This document shows, one piece after another, positions 1-8,695 of a stretch of 64,000 nt of DNA. The DNA is taken from NCBI GenBank assembly GCA_900545025.1, contig UQXH01000007.1, forward strand, positions 21,264 to 85,263, read 5' to 3'. The notes beneath the pieces were generated by a model. That model ran no database searches, had not been told where the DNA came from, and was given only the letters and a program-made list of their open reading frames with translations. Each line of letters opens with the position of its first letter. Positions within the stretch are counted from its first letter, which is position 1. This DNA is from an uncultured Phascolarctobacterium sp. GTDB taxonomy: Bacteria > Bacillota > Negativicutes > Acidaminococcales > Acidaminococcaceae. Made by a program: the position numbers and the translations under genes.

Positions 1-53
1 ATCAGCGGCGGTCCCCAGACAAAGGTATCCACCATATTCAGAAATTCCAACAT
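1..53 (-). CDS. Sodium:alanine symporter (AGCS family), N-terminal fragment
   Basis: Only the first 17 codons lie in the window; the gene runs off the left edge. The start ATG is at 51-53, preceded by a G-rich ribosome binding site. The visible peptide ends in a TFVWGPPL motif. Members of the alanine/glycine:cation symporter family typically begin with a short helix followed by an [FL]xWGPPLL motif, so the assignment rests on that signature alone. The product would be an inner-membrane Na+-coupled amino-acid importer. A promoter candidate lies at 116-144. Moderate confidence because of the short fragment. Confidence 0.6.
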   Translation of the reverse strand, partial: MLEFLNMVDTFVWGPPL

Positions 54-115
54 ATTAACGCCCCCACAACTAATAAAATTTACATATACTGTATATTTAG
101 TAACTCACGGTTTTT

Positions 116-144
116 ATTGTAACATAAGTAAAAATATATCTCAA
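116..144 (-). promoter_or_regulatory. Promoter candidate for the AGCS symporter, with downstream palindrome
   Basis: Reading the minus strand, TTGAGA (139-144) and TACAAT (116-121) are 17 bases apart, with a TG one base before the -10. The leader contains a perfect palindrome ATATACTGTATAT at 84-96, a possible operator. The rest of 145-345 is very AT-rich and I see no gene in it. Confidence 0.45.
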
Positions 145-345
145 TACAAGTTCAAATTGTATACACGTATTTTTTCTTTCCTTCTTTTCATATCTGTACC
201 GTAACTTTGTAAAAATAAGTATATCTTATATAAATATACATTTTTATTTAGAGTATGCTATATAATATCCACATATCAATTTCAAAGATATATTATAATC
301 TGTACAGAATATACTACTATATGAGTAATCTGCAGTCATGAGCAT

Positions 346-381
346 AAAAAAACAGGACGGTTTAAACCGTCCTGTTTTTTT
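346..381 (-). terminator. Intrinsic terminator after the SLH porin
   Basis: A perfect inverted repeat centred on GGTTTAAACC, with AACAGGACGG arms, is flanked by A- and T-tracts. It lies 14 bases beyond the porin stop codon and could terminate in both directions. Confidence 0.85.
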
Positions 382-394
382 GCACTTATAATTT

Positions 395-1606
395 TTAGAA
401 GAAGAACGTCAGATCGCTCCAGATAATCTGGTCGTCTTTCTTACTGTCCATCTTACTTTCAGTATCGTAATAAGCTACCGTGCCAACAATATTTTTAGCA
501 AAAGCATAATTTGCCGCCACGCCGTAGCCTTTAAAGCCTTCATAATCAAAAGTATTAGCATCAGTAGTATGAGCACCGGCTAAATAAGTCTGGCCTCCCT
601 GGTTGTAGTATTTAGCCCACAAGCCCCAGCTGCCGGCTTCATCAGCCTGCGCGCCTTTATAGGATAAGCCGATTACATAACCATCATCACCTACAGAAGA
701 TTTTTGGCCTCGTGCATCTATACTGCCTTTCAGATACATACCATCGACCGTTACATCGCCAAGACTATAGGCAGCTCCGGCGTACCAGATATTATTGTCC
801 ATCCCAGTCTTTTTGTCAGTTGTATACATATCTTTGAAGTTAATATAACCGCCCAGCAAATTCAGATTTGCTCCAAGCGCAGCATTTACTTCCGCACCGG
901 CATAATTACCATAGGAACCTTTTTCATCTCCATCTTCAAAATCGCTCCCTTTACCGACAAAACCGGTAATTTGCACCTTATCACCATAGGTTATCTGTGC
1001 ACCGTCAGCATTGGTATCATAAATATTACCATCAGCAACATACAGGTTGTAACGTCCGGCAGTTACATCAAATCCACCCAGTCTGCCCTGTACATAAGCG
1101 CGTTTGAAGCTTGTTTTTTCATCACCGTTATTATTACCGAAATCTTGTGTGTTTTCAAGCATACCCACATAATTCCAGTCGTCATTTACTTGGCCGCTGA
1201 CCCAGAGACGGGAACGTAAATCATTGGTATACCCTTCCGCATGGGAGTCTGCATAACGGTAACGTACTTCACCGGTAATTTTTACATTGTCAGACTTTTC
1301 TTCCAACTTTGCCACACGTACACCCAAAGAATCCAGCTCCTCGGCAAATTCTGCAGCCAGTTTATCTACGTCAGCGCCTTTTGCCATAGCCTTAGCTACA
1401 ATTTGAGCCATTTCATAACGGGTCATCAGTTTACTGCCGCCGTAAGTGCCGTCAGGATAACCCTCTACCACGCCAGCTTCAGCCAGTTTATTTACACTGT
1501 CGTAAGCCCAATGTCCAGACGGTACATCAGAGAAAGGATTTGCCGCATACGCGGAAGCAGTTACGCCTAAGGCCATCGCCATAGCCAGTACTAAAGATTT
1601 TTGCAT
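395..1606 (-). CDS. SLH-domain outer-membrane porin (OmpM-like)
   Basis: This 403-residue protein has three parts. A signal peptide of about 21 residues ends in ASAYA. An S-layer-homology domain (about residues 22-75, FSDVPSGHWAY then GYPDGTYGG) and a short coiled segment follow. From about residue 120 there is a beta-strand-rich barrel ending in an aromatic tail (LTFFF). Negativicutes OmpM porins have this design: the SLH domain binds polyamine-modified peptidoglycan and the barrel forms the pore, tethering the outer membrane to the wall. I chose the ATG at 1604-1606 because AAGGAGG lies eight bases upstream; an in-frame start 12 codons earlier has no such site. The gene is alone, with its own promoter and terminator, as expected for an abundant protein. 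Confidence 0.9.
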   Translation of the reverse strand: MQKSLVLAMAMALGVTASAYAANPFSDVPSGHWAYDSVNKLAEAGVVEGYPDGTYGGSKLMTRYEMAQIVAKAMAKGADVDKLAAEFAEELDSLGVRVAKLEEKSDNVKITGEVRYRYADSHAEGYTNDLRSRLWVSGQVNDDWNYVGMLENTQDFGNNNGDEKTSFKRAYVQGRLGGFDVTAGRYNLYVADGNIYDTNADGAQITYGDKVQITGFVGKGSDFEDGDEKGSYGNYAGAEVNAALGANLNLLGGYINFKDMYTTDKKTGMDNNIWYAGAAYSLGDVTVDGMYLKGSIDARGQKSSVGDDGYVIGLSYKGAQADEAGSWGLWAKYYNQGGQTYLAGAHTTDANTFDYEGFKGYGVAANYAFAKNIVGTVAYYDTESKMDSKKDDQIIWSDLTFFF

Positions 1607-1740
1607 GATAAATTCCTCCTTAGGAAATATTAAGATGTTCAAATCTCACTGCTCCACATATCTTTTATATTTTATTCAGAGTTGCCTTGTTTCCTCTCAA
1701 TAACTTTAAATTTTATGTGTATTAGCAAGATTATATTGGT

Positions 1741-1769
1741 AATTTATCATGTTCTTTATCTTTTTGCAA
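1741..1769 (-). promoter_or_regulatory. Promoter candidate for the SLH porin, long leader
   Basis: On the minus strand TTGCAA (1764-1769) and TAAATT (1741-1746) are 17 bases apart, with an extended TG before the -10. It implies a 5' leader of about 130 nt, long enough for mRNA-stability or small-RNA control of an abundant porin. The remainder of 1607-1912 is AT-rich with no other feature seen. Confidence 0.5.
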
Positions 1770-1912
1770 GTATAGTTTTGGTACATATTTGATTTACAAA
1801 TTTAATCTTAATTGCAATAAATTATTCTTTGCTTTATTTATTTATTTCATCAGTATATCTTCAGTTAAAAAACAAGCACAATAAGATAATTAATTTTTTT
1901 AGCTAAAGATAC

Positions 1913-1943
1913 AAAAAAGCGCAGACACAATGTCTGCGCTTTA
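1913..1943 (-). terminator. Terminator of the tRNA unit
   Basis: Ten-base-pair stem AGCGCAGACA/TGTCTGCGCT with a CAA loop, followed on the minus strand by TTTTTTG. It lies just downstream of the two minus-strand tRNAs. Confidence 0.85.
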
Positions 1944-1953
1944 CTTTTTTAGT

Positions 1954-2029
1954 TGGTGGAGACGAGGAGAATCGAACTCCTGACCCCCTGCTTGCAAGGC
2001 AGGTGCTCTCCCAGCTGAGCTACGCCCCC
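1954..2029 (-). tRNA. tRNA-Ala (anticodon UGC)
   Basis: On the minus strand the gene starts GGGGGCGTAGCTCAG, has a five-pair anticodon stem (CCTGC/GCAGG) around loop CTTGCAA, a TTCGATT T-loop, and an encoded CCA end. The acceptor stem pairs fully with G-U pairs allowed. The anticodon TGC specifies alanine. Confidence 0.95.
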
Positions 2030-2046
2030 AGATCAGCTATATGTAT

Positions 2047-2121
2047 TGGTGGGCCCAGTAGGGTTCGAACCTACGACCAACCGGTTATGAGCCGGTGGCT
2101 CTACCACTGAGCTATAGGCCC
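2047..2121 (-). tRNA. tRNA with CAU anticodon (Ile2 or elongator Met)
   Basis: On the minus strand it starts GGGCCTATAGCTCAG, has a CCGG-type anticodon stem around loop CTCATAA, and an encoded CCA. CAU may be read as methionine, or as isoleucine after lysidine modification by TilS. An initiator is unlikely because the first acceptor pair is a normal G-C. It is 17 bases upstream of tRNA-Ala and probably shares its transcript. Confidence 0.9.
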
Positions 2122-2177
2122 ATACACAAATAACTAACATACTGTATTATATATTACTTTTATTTTACTGTCAACAA

Positions 2178-3785
2178 TTATTCCAGGAAATCCTTGAGTC
2201 GTTTGCTGCGGCTCGGATGACGCAGCTTACGCAATGCCTTAGCCTCGATCTGGCGGATACGTTCACGAGTGACGCCAAAATGCTGCCCTACTTCTTCCAA
2301 AGTACGGGAACGCCCGTCCTCAAGGCCAAAGCGTAATTCCAATACCTTCTTTTCACGCAGGGTAAGCGTTTCCAGTACCTCTTCCAACTGCTCACGCAGC
2401 AGGGTAAAGGAGGCTGCATCTGCCGGTGCCGGTGCATCATGATCCTCGATAAAGTCGCCTAAATGAGAATCTTCTTCTTCGCCGATAGGTGTCTCCAAAG
2501 AAACAGGCTCCTGTGCAATCTTCATGATTTCACGCACACGCTCTACGGTAGTATCCATTTCCTTGGCGATTTCTTCCGGCTGCGGCTCTCTGCCCAGCTC
2601 CTGCAGCAGTTGACGGGAAACCCTGATCAGCTTATTGATAGTTTCCACCATATGTACCGGTATCCTGATCGTCCTTGCCTGGTCAGCAATAGCACGGGTA
2701 ATCGCCTGACGGATCCACCAGGTAGCATAGGTACTGAACTTAAAGCCCTTGTTATAGTCAAATTTTTCTACAGCCTTAATCAAGCCTAAGTTGCCTTCCT
2801 GAATAAGGTCCAGGAACAGCATACCGCGCCCTACATAACGTTTAGCAATACTTACTACCAGACGCAGATTGGCTTCTGATAAGCACTTCTTAGCATTATC
2901 ACCCTGACGCTGCACGGCTTTCAGCAGCTTTCTGAACTGTTCATCCAGATTTACATATTCTTCGGACATCTGCACATCCTTTTCACGTCCGTCAGTAAAT
3001 CTTTCTCTTACTTCTGTCAGTATGGCGTTAATCTGATACAGCTCATGGACTTCCGTATCGCTGGTAGGCTTATCAATCACCAGCTTATCACATTCAGGAA
3101 TAAAGCAGCGCTGCTCAACCATCAAGCGTTGGAGATGCAGACGCTCATCCTTGGTAAATTCAAAAATAAGGTCCTGGTAATCCTCGACAGTATACGGATT
3201 GCCTTCTTTATGACGCGCTGCAATCATGTTCAGGACTCTGAAGACAGAACGCAGATTGGTAATTTTTTCTTCATTTGCCATTTCTGCACTGATCTTGTCC
3301 AGCAGCTGCCTGGTTGTGTCTTCACTGCTGAATACAGGCACATCCAGTTCAACATTCTTGCCGCGCATCAGGCGTTCTGCCTGTCTGCCCTTATCCATAC
3401 GTTTAGCGAGCTTTATCTCATCTTCGCCGACTAATAAAGGTACGCGCCCGATTTCTTTCAGGTACATACGTACCGGGTCATCGATGCTGATACCTTCAGG
3501 CACAGACAGATTAGCCAGCTCAGCTTCATTGATTTCTTCGTTATCGTCATCGTTATCTACGACAGGCAGGATGACGTCGTCATCTTCGGTATTGGTATCG
3601 TCAACTATCTCCAGTCCTTTGCGGGTAATAATCTCATAGAGATTCTCTACATCTTCGGGATTGATGGTTTCCACGCCCTGCATAAAGGACATGATATCTT
3701 TATAAGTGAGAACACCATTTTTGCTCTTGCCTTTTTGAATAAGCTCATCCAGCTGTTCCTTGGTATATTTGCAGTTATTGTCCAT
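2178..3785 (-). CDS. rpoD: Primary sigma factor RpoD (sigma-70/SigA)
   Basis: This 535-residue housekeeping sigma factor directs RNA polymerase to -35/-10 promoters. The N-terminal region is acidic (sigma 1.1). Region 1.2 (DPVRMYLKEIGRVPLL) follows. Region 2 carries the typical NLRLVVSIAKRY and GLIKAVEKFDY segments and the -10 reading TYATWWIRQAI. Region 3 begins RTIRIPVHMVETINK. Region 4 ends in the helix-turn-helix TLEEVGQHFGVTRERIRQIE. The ATG at 3783-3785 has AAGGAGGGG just upstream; an in-frame start 18 codons earlier would overlap dnaG and lacks a better site. It follows dnaG by 25 bases, the ancient macromolecular-synthesis operon order without rpsU. Confidence 0.97.
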   Translation of the reverse strand: MDNNCKYTKEQLDELIQKGKSKNGVLTYKDIMSFMQGVETINPEDVENLYEIITRKGLEIVDDTNTEDDDVILPVVDNDDDNEEINEAELANLSVPEGISIDDPVRMYLKEIGRVPLLVGEDEIKLAKRMDKGRQAERLMRGKNVELDVPVFSSEDTTRQLLDKISAEMANEEKITNLRSVFRVLNMIAARHKEGNPYTVEDYQDLIFEFTKDERLHLQRLMVEQRCFIPECDKLVIDKPTSDTEVHELYQINAILTEVRERFTDGREKDVQMSEEYVNLDEQFRKLLKAVQRQGDNAKKCLSEANLRLVVSIAKRYVGRGMLFLDLIQEGNLGLIKAVEKFDYNKGFKFSTYATWWIRQAITRAIADQARTIRIPVHMVETINKLIRVSRQLLQELGREPQPEEIAKEMDTTVERVREIMKIAQEPVSLETPIGEEEDSHLGDFIEDHDAPAPADAASFTLLREQLEEVLETLTLREKKVLELRFGLEDGRSRTLEEVGQHFGVTRERIRQIEAKALRKLRHPSRSKRLKDFLE

Positions 3786-3810
3786 GGTGTCCCCTCCTTC
3801 CATCTTATTT

Positions 3811-5592
3811 TTAGCTTCCATAGAGTTTTTTGATTTCATGCTGTATCCTTTGACTTTCCCTTAATTCATCAATAAACCGTTTGTCGCCTGAGCGTTCAAA
3901 TTCATCAGCTAAAAGACGGTGTTTTTCATATTGCTGCTTTAAAAACGCTTGCTGCATCTGCCGCAGGCAGTCCTCAATGATTTTTTCGCAGTCGCCGTCG
4001 GGAATATGCCGCGACAGCAAGCCTGCCACCACAGACACCTGCTCGTCATCCAGCAGGGAAGTAAGTCTCTCTACCGGATTTTCTTCATCCTGCACGGATA
4101 ACAGGGCTTTAAAAATCTCACTGTAGCCCTTATGGACAAAACCCACTTTCTCAATCGTATCCTGACAATCTTCTGCCATGTCTGGGTGTTCCAAAAGTAC
4201 AGCTAACAGCACTGTTTCAGCCTGATTTTCCGTAGGCACCATTTCCGGCGCTGCTGCGCGAGCCATATCCACAGCTGCAGCAGGTTTCTTGCTGCGGGCG
4301 GCCTTGCGGTACTCATCCGCTATCAGCCCCTCGTCAATAGTCAGCCTCTGCGCCAGCTTCCTGATATGCCCGGCAACTTCGATTTCATTTTTACACTCTA
4401 ACAGGAATGGTAGTATATTCGACACTGCCTCGACTTTTCCTGCTAAATTTGTAACATTATTTTGTCTGATTGTTGCTTCAATCTGAAAATCTATACCATC
4501 TGGAGCCTGTTCGACAACCTCCAGGAAAGCATCCTTGCCATATTGCCGGACAAACTCATCAGGGTCCTTGCCGTCGGGAACTCCGGCAACCTGCACCTGC
4601 AGCCCTGCCTCCCTGGCAATACTGACCGCTCTTACCGACGCCCTGCGTCCGGCCTCGTCGCTGTCGTAGCAAAAGACAACATTATCCGTAATTCTTTTCA
4701 AGATACGTGCCTGCTCAGCCGAAAATGCCGTCCCCATCGACGCTACCGCATTGGTAATGCCAGCAGCATGCAGGCTGATAGCATCCATATAGCCTTCCAC
4801 AACGATAGCCTGATGGAGCATCTTAATATTCTTAACCGCGATGTCCAGGCCAAAAAGCAGGTAACGCTTGTTAAACAGCTCCGTTTCGCCGGTATTCATA
4901 TACTTAGGCTGCATATCGCTGCCAAGAACCCTGCCGCCAAAACCGACTACTCTGCCGCGGACATCCTTAATGGGAATCATCACACGCCCACGGAATTTAT
5001 CATAAGCGCCGCCGTTTTTGCCTGGCAGAGCCAGACCTGCTTTTATCAGTACATCGGTGCTGCAGCCACGTTTACCCAGCGATGTGGTTAAAGCAGAGAA
5101 ATTATCTATCGCATAACCGATAGAAAACTGCTCGATAATCTGCTGCGTAATCCCACGTCCGGCCAGATATGCCAATGCAGGCTTACCATACTGAGTGCGC
5201 AGTAAACAGGATTGATAAAATCTTACCGCTAATTCATTAGCCTCGCCCAGTTCTTTGCGCTGACGGTCACGTCTGATTTCTGCAGCAGTTTTTTCTTTTT
5301 CAGGAATAGGGATTCCATACCGTGCAGCCAGCATTTTTACGGCTTCCATAAAACTGCAGTTCTCGCTTTTCATGATAAACCTGAAAACATCGCCGCCTTC
5401 GTGACAACCGAAACAGTAAAACATATTTTTTTCGGCATTCACTGAAAAAGACGGTGTTTTTTCACCATGAAAAGGACAACAGCCCCAGTAATTTCGTCCA
5501 CGTTTTTTGAGTGCCACATACCCGGAGACCACTTCCACAATATCAGCGCTATTGCGGACCTGCTCTTTAAAATCGGTAAAATCTGCGCTCAT
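3811..5592 (-). CDS. dnaG: DNA primase DnaG
   Basis: The 593-residue primase makes RNA primers for replication forks. The N-terminal zinc ribbon has ligands in CPFH (39-42) and CFGC (60-63). The catalytic core includes the Toprim region with VVEGYMDAIS and the acidic CYDSDEAG. The C-terminal part, about 430-593, is the DnaB-helicase-binding domain. The ATG has AGGAG eight bases upstream. It is the first gene of the dnaG-rpoD pair; the 5593-5706 leader is AT-rich and I could not place its promoter with confidence. Confidence 0.97.
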   Translation of the reverse strand: MSADFTDFKEQVRNSADIVEVVSGYVALKKRGRNYWGCCPFHGEKTPSFSVNAEKNMFYCFGCHEGGDVFRFIMKSENCSFMEAVKMLAARYGIPIPEKEKTAAEIRRDRQRKELGEANELAVRFYQSCLLRTQYGKPALAYLAGRGITQQIIEQFSIGYAIDNFSALTTSLGKRGCSTDVLIKAGLALPGKNGGAYDKFRGRVMIPIKDVRGRVVGFGGRVLGSDMQPKYMNTGETELFNKRYLLFGLDIAVKNIKMLHQAIVVEGYMDAISLHAAGITNAVASMGTAFSAEQARILKRITDNVVFCYDSDEAGRRASVRAVSIAREAGLQVQVAGVPDGKDPDEFVRQYGKDAFLEVVEQAPDGIDFQIEATIRQNNVTNLAGKVEAVSNILPFLLECKNEIEVAGHIRKLAQRLTIDEGLIADEYRKAARSKKPAAAVDMARAAAPEMVPTENQAETVLLAVLLEHPDMAEDCQDTIEKVGFVHKGYSEIFKALLSVQDEENPVERLTSLLDDEQVSVVAGLLSRHIPDGDCEKIIEDCLRQMQQAFLKQQYEKHRLLADEFERSGDKRFIDELRESQRIQHEIKKLYGS

Positions 5593-5706
5593 AAAAATAC
5601 TCCTGACCTTTTAATCGTTACAAAATAATAATTCAATGCAATCCCTTAAAATCCTCTTTTTTTATGTAAACTTCTTTATTTTTTCTATAAATTAAGTAAA
5701 TTTTAA

Positions 5707-5735
5707 TTGCCTTGCCCTATAAAACAGTCTATAAT
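5707..5735 (+). promoter_or_regulatory. Promoter of the LptA-like gene
   Basis: TTGCCT (5707-5712) and TATAAT (5730-5735) are separated by 17 bases, a near-consensus housekeeping promoter. The start codon is 25 bases beyond the -10. Confidence 0.75.
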
Positions 5736-5760
5736 AATATAGTTACGTGAGGTGACCTAC

Positions 5761-6234
5761 ATGAAAAAACTTTTTATTCTTGTCTTAATGCTTATCATGA
5801 TACCCGTCAGCTGTTTAGCAGCGGAGCCTGTTATCCGCAGTGATACCCGTACCTTTAACCCCCTGACCGGAGTGTATGACCTGGTGGGTAATGTCTATGT
5901 CCAGTTTCCTGCTCATGACAAAATGCTGACGATTACCGGCGACAAAACCCAGGTAATGCTTTATAACATGGAAGTACACGGCAGCGGTAATATCGCTCTG
6001 GCCTACGAACAGCTTACTTTCCTGTGCGACAAGGTGGACGTCTATAACTCCGATCGGACCGCTTATGTAACCGGCAACCTACGTTTTACCCATGATAAGA
6101 CCAATATTACTGCCGACAGCGGTTCTTTCTGCTGGAAAACCAAGCTGGCTTCTTTCCACGGTAATGTAAAAGTCAACGGTGCGCCGCAGCCCGGCGATGT
6201 CGTTTACAATGTGGAAGAAAAAAAATTCATTTAA
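5761..6234 (+). CDS. LptA/OstA-like periplasmic protein
   Basis: A 157-residue exported protein. A signal peptide (about residues 1-20, ending SCLA) precedes a repetitive beta-strand domain of the OstA/LptA type, with recurring patterns such as VYDLVGNVYVQF and AYVTGNLRF. LptA-family proteins form a beta-jellyroll bridge that carries lipopolysaccharide across the periplasm; a lipoprotein variant (the cysteine before the cleavage site) cannot be excluded, although the lipobox is poor. The ATG at 5761 is preceded by GAGGTGA; a GTG nine bases upstream overlaps that site and is rejected. It stands alone with its own promoter and terminator, away from any visible lpt genes, so which substrate it handles is open. 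Confidence 0.7.
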   Translation: MKKLFILVLMLIMIPVSCLAAEPVIRSDTRTFNPLTGVYDLVGNVYVQFPAHDKMLTITGDKTQVMLYNMEVHGSGNIALAYEQLTFLCDKVDVYNSDRTAYVTGNLRFTHDKTNITADSGSFCWKTKLASFHGNVKVNGAPQPGDVVYNVEEKKFI

Positions 6235-6245
6235 AAACTGCAAAC

Positions 6246-6277
6246 AAAAAACGCTGACAAAATGTCAGCGTTTTTTT
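6246..6277. terminator. Bidirectional terminator between the LptA-like gene and ppsR
   Basis: Stem ACGCTGACA/TGTCAGCGT with an AAA loop, flanked by A- and T-tracts on the two sides, placed between convergent genes. Confidence 0.85.
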
Positions 6278-6293
6278 ATTATAACTTATTTTA

Positions 6294-7127
6294 TTAGTCT
6301 TTAATACCGTGACGTTCTTTGTTCTTGCGTACGTATTCCAAAATAATACCCGCAGTTTCTTCGATAGCGCGGTTGGAAACGTTGATAATCGGGCAATGCA
6401 CACGGCGCATAATGCCTTTGGCATATTCCAGTTCGTCATTGATACGTTTCATATCCGCATACACGGCAGTATCGGACAGGCCCATGGTCTTGAGGCGTTC
6501 GCTGCGAATTTCATTAAGCTTGAACGGATCAATTAACAGACCGACAATCTTATAGGGCGGAACCTGGAATAATTCATCGGGCGGCTGCAGCTCCGGTACC
6601 AGCGGTACGTTGGCAACCTTGACTTTTTTATGGGCAAGATACATACTGAGCGGGGTCTTGGAAGTACGGGATACGCCGATGATAACGATATCTGCTTTCA
6701 AAAGGCCCAGCGGATTTTTGCCGTCATCGTATTTAACGGCAAATTCAACTGCTTCTACGCGTTTAAAATATTCATGGTCCAAAGAATGGATAAGTCCAGC
6801 CTGATTTTTTGGAAAAAGACCGGTAGTTTTTTCCACTGCTTTCAGCATGGGGCCAAGCACGTCCACTACCTGCATATCAAGCTCCATAGCCTTGTCCGCC
6901 ATATGCTCGCGCAGCTCGGGAGAAACGATAGTATAACAGATAATAGCATTGGCTGCGGCAGCTTCATCTAAAATTTTATCAATCTGTTCCTTGTCTTTAA
7001 CATAAGGAACACGGATAACGTCAAATTTTTCTTCTACAAACTGGCTGGTGGTAGCCTTGACTACCGACTCAGCCGTTTCGCCGATGGAATCGGAAACAGC
7101 GTAAATTACAGGATTGATTTTATTTAT
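6294..7127 (-). CDS. ppsR: PEP synthase/PPDK regulatory protein (DUF299)
   Basis: A bifunctional ADP-dependent kinase and Pi-dependent pyrophosphorylase that switches PEP synthase or pyruvate phosphate dikinase off and on by modifying an active-site threonine. The N-terminus reads VIYAVSDSIGETAE and the P-loop-like GVSRTSKTPLS is near residue 150, both family hallmarks; length (277 residues) is normal. The partner ppsA is at 27171-29561. The start is odd. Only a TTG at 7158-7160, deep inside ccpN and without a ribosome site, is canonical; AAAGGGGG at 7136-7143 sits eight bases before an ATA (7125-7127) that would give the usual short N-terminus. It follows ccpN in one operon, as in Bacillus subtilis (ccpN-yqfL). 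Confidence 0.9.
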   Translation of the reverse strand: MNKINPVIYAVSDSIGETAESVVKATTSQFVEEKFDVIRVPYVKDKEQIDKILDEAAAANAIICYTIVSPELREHMADKAMELDMQVVDVLGPMLKAVEKTTGLFPKNQAGLIHSLDHEYFKRVEAVEFAVKYDDGKNPLGLLKADIVIIGVSRTSKTPLSMYLAHKKVKVANVPLVPELQPPDELFQVPPYKIVGLLIDPFKLNEIRSERLKTMGLSDTAVYADMKRINDELEYAKGIMRRVHCPIINVSNRAIEETAGIILEYVRKNKERHGIKD

Positions 7128-7770
7128 GATAATTACCCCCTTTACCCTCTGCCAGATCAACCAGCAGTCTGGTAAAATTAGTCTTCGTGATGCGTCCTAC
7201 CACTTCATAACTGCGTTTGCCATCGTCGACAGTCCTGACCACGGGCAGACTGTCGATTTCATTATCGATAACTTTTCGTGCCGCTGCAGCTACTGATTCC
7301 TCTGGATGCGCCACAATAATCTTGGAAAGCGGCGTCATAACCATGACCACCGGAATATCATGCAAATCTGCATTATTGATAGCGGCCTTTAAAAGGTCCT
7401 TACGGGAAACTACACCTGCCAAAAGTCCCGCCTCGTCCACTACGAAAATGGTGCCGACGTCCTCCAGAAACATGGTAACCACGGCTTCATAGGCGCTTTT
7501 TTCCTGGCTGATAGCCACCGGTACGGACTGCAGATCTTTAACGCAGATGCCGGAAATTTCCTCCATCAGCATCCCCAGTGTATTCTTGCCTGTATAAAAA
7601 TAGCCAACCTTGGGGCGGGCATCTAAGATACCTCCCATCACAAGGATAGCTAAATCACTGCGCAGGGCTGCTCTGGTAACACTCAAACGCTCTGCAATAT
7701 GCTCACCGGTAATAGGCCCTTCCAGACGCACAATTTCAGCAATACGTTTTTGTCTGTTACTTAAAGATAT
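7120..7770 (-). CDS. ccpN: CcpN-type repressor with HTH and paired CBS domains
   Basis: The protein has an N-terminal winged helix (NRQKRIAEIVR, then GPITGEHIAERLSVTRAALRSDL) followed by VGYFYTGK and two CBS domains (about residues 75-205) that would sense a nucleotide. CcpN represses gluconeogenic genes in Bacillus. The first nine codons of a longer in-frame frame upstream overlap the promoter, so I start at the ATA of 7768-7770, giving MSLSNRQKR like known CcpN. AAAGGG lies ten bases upstream; a GTG at 7777-7779 is only one base from that site. It overlaps ppsR by eight bases. A near-palindrome at 7802-7819 in its own promoter recurs at ppsA and is probably its operator. Confidence 0.88.
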   Translation of the reverse strand: MSLSNRQKRIAEIVRLEGPITGEHIAERLSVTRAALRSDLAILVMGGILDARPKVGYFYTGKNTLGMLMEEISGICVKDLQSVPVAISQEKSAYEAVVTMFLEDVGTIFVVDEAGLLAGVVSRKDLLKAAINNADLHDIPVVMVMTPLSKIIVAHPEESVAAAARKVIDNEIDSLPVVRTVDDGKRSYEVVGRITKTNFTRLLVDLAEGKGGNYHK

Positions 7771-7797
7771 GATCTTCACACCCTTTCTAAACTGCTT

Positions 7798-7826
7798 ATA
7801 TAAATAGTATACACTATTTATGACAA
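7798..7826 (-). promoter_or_regulatory. ccpN promoter with probable CcpN operator
   Basis: On the minus strand TTGTCA (7821-7826) and TTATAT (7798-7803) are 17 bases apart. The spacer is filled by the inverted repeat AAATAGTGTATACTATTT (7802-7819). Its 12-base core TAGTGTATACTA also covers the ppsA -10 at 29605-29622, pointing to autoregulation by CcpN. Confidence 0.65.
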
Positions 7827-7870
7827 ATTGGCTACCACATACACTAAATATTTTTTCTGTATATGGCAAT

Positions 7871-7906
7871 AAAAAGAAGCATCAGGTAAAATTCCCAATG
7901 CTTCTT
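7871..7906 (-). terminator. Terminator of the ABC importer operon
   Basis: Nine-pair stem AAGAAGCAT/ATGCTTCTT with a 15-base loop, followed on the minus strand by TTTTTATT. It separates the importer operon from ccpN. Confidence 0.7.
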
Positions 7907-7912
7907 CAATAT

Positions 7913-8695
7913 TCAGATTAAATCAACTGGCATCAGCGCCCGCTGACCGTTGCTGCAGATGACTTCATCTGCCTGTACGCCGAAAACATCAGCCAGCAGC
8001 TTGCCGGTAATAACCTCTTTAGGTACGCCGCTGGTCACCATGCTGCCGGCCTTGATTACCGCCACAAAGTCAGCATACTGGATAGCATGATTTAATTCAT
8101 GTACTACCATGACTACCGTCAGGCCCAGTTCCTTATTTAACCGCGCCAAAAGCTGCATAATCTCCAGCTGATGGCAAATATCAAGATAAGTAGTAGGCTC
8201 GTCCAGAAAGAGCACTTCCGGACGCTGCGCCAAAGCCATGGCAATCCACGCCCGCTGACGTTCGCCGCCGGACAGCGTGCTTAAAAGGCGATGACGCATA
8301 CCGCTCATGTTGGTCTGCTCCAGAGCCCATTCCACATGCTTACTGTCCTCACTGCTGCTGCCGCGGCCTAAAAAGCCACGATGCGGAAAACGTCCCATCT
8401 CCACTAAATCGCTGACAGTAAGGTCTGCCGGAGCCTGCGGCGACTGAGTTAAAATAGCCAGACAGCGGGCAAATTCACGGTGCGAAAAGCTTTTAATATC
8501 TCTGCCTTTAAAGGTTATCTTACCGCTATAAGGCATGATACGGGAAATAGCCTTCAAAGTAGTACTCTTACCGCAGCCGTTAGGCCCGATGATGGCAGTC
8601 ACCTTGCCTTCAGGAATTTCCAATGATAAATCTTTGACTATCGTCTTCTTATCGATACCGATATTTACATGTTCTGCAGAAATAATAGCACTCAT
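7913..8695 (-). CDS. ABC importer ATPase (FecE/BtuD type)
   Basis: A 260-residue ATPase that powers uptake of an iron complex, heme or cobalamin. Visible motifs are Walker A GPNGCGKST (37-45), the signature LSGGERQRAWIA and Walker B VLFLDEPTTYLD, then the H-loop VVHELNHA. The TYLD[IL]xHQ stretch after Walker B is typical of the FepC/BtuD/FhuC subfamily. AAGGAGG precedes the ATG. It shares its first base with the last of the permease gene and is the third gene of a binding protein-permease-ATPase operon. Confidence 0.92.
   Translation of the reverse strand: MSAIISAEHVNIGIDKKTIVKDLSLEIPEGKVTAIIGPNGCGKSTTLKAISRIMPYSGKITFKGRDIKSFSHREFARCLAILTQSPQAPADLTVSDLVEMGRFPHRGFLGRGSSSEDSKHVEWALEQTNMSGMRHRLLSTLSGGERQRAWIAMALAQRPEVLFLDEPTTYLDICHQLEIMQLLARLNKELGLTVVMVVHELNHAIQYADFVAVIKAGSMVTSGVPKEVITGKLLADVFGVQADEVICSNGQRALMPVDLI

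Noticed and set aside
3786..3839. Longer N-terminus for RpoD starting inside dnaG
   Set aside because: The ATG at 3783-3785 has an excellent AAGGAGG site; the upstream codons overlap the dnaG end.
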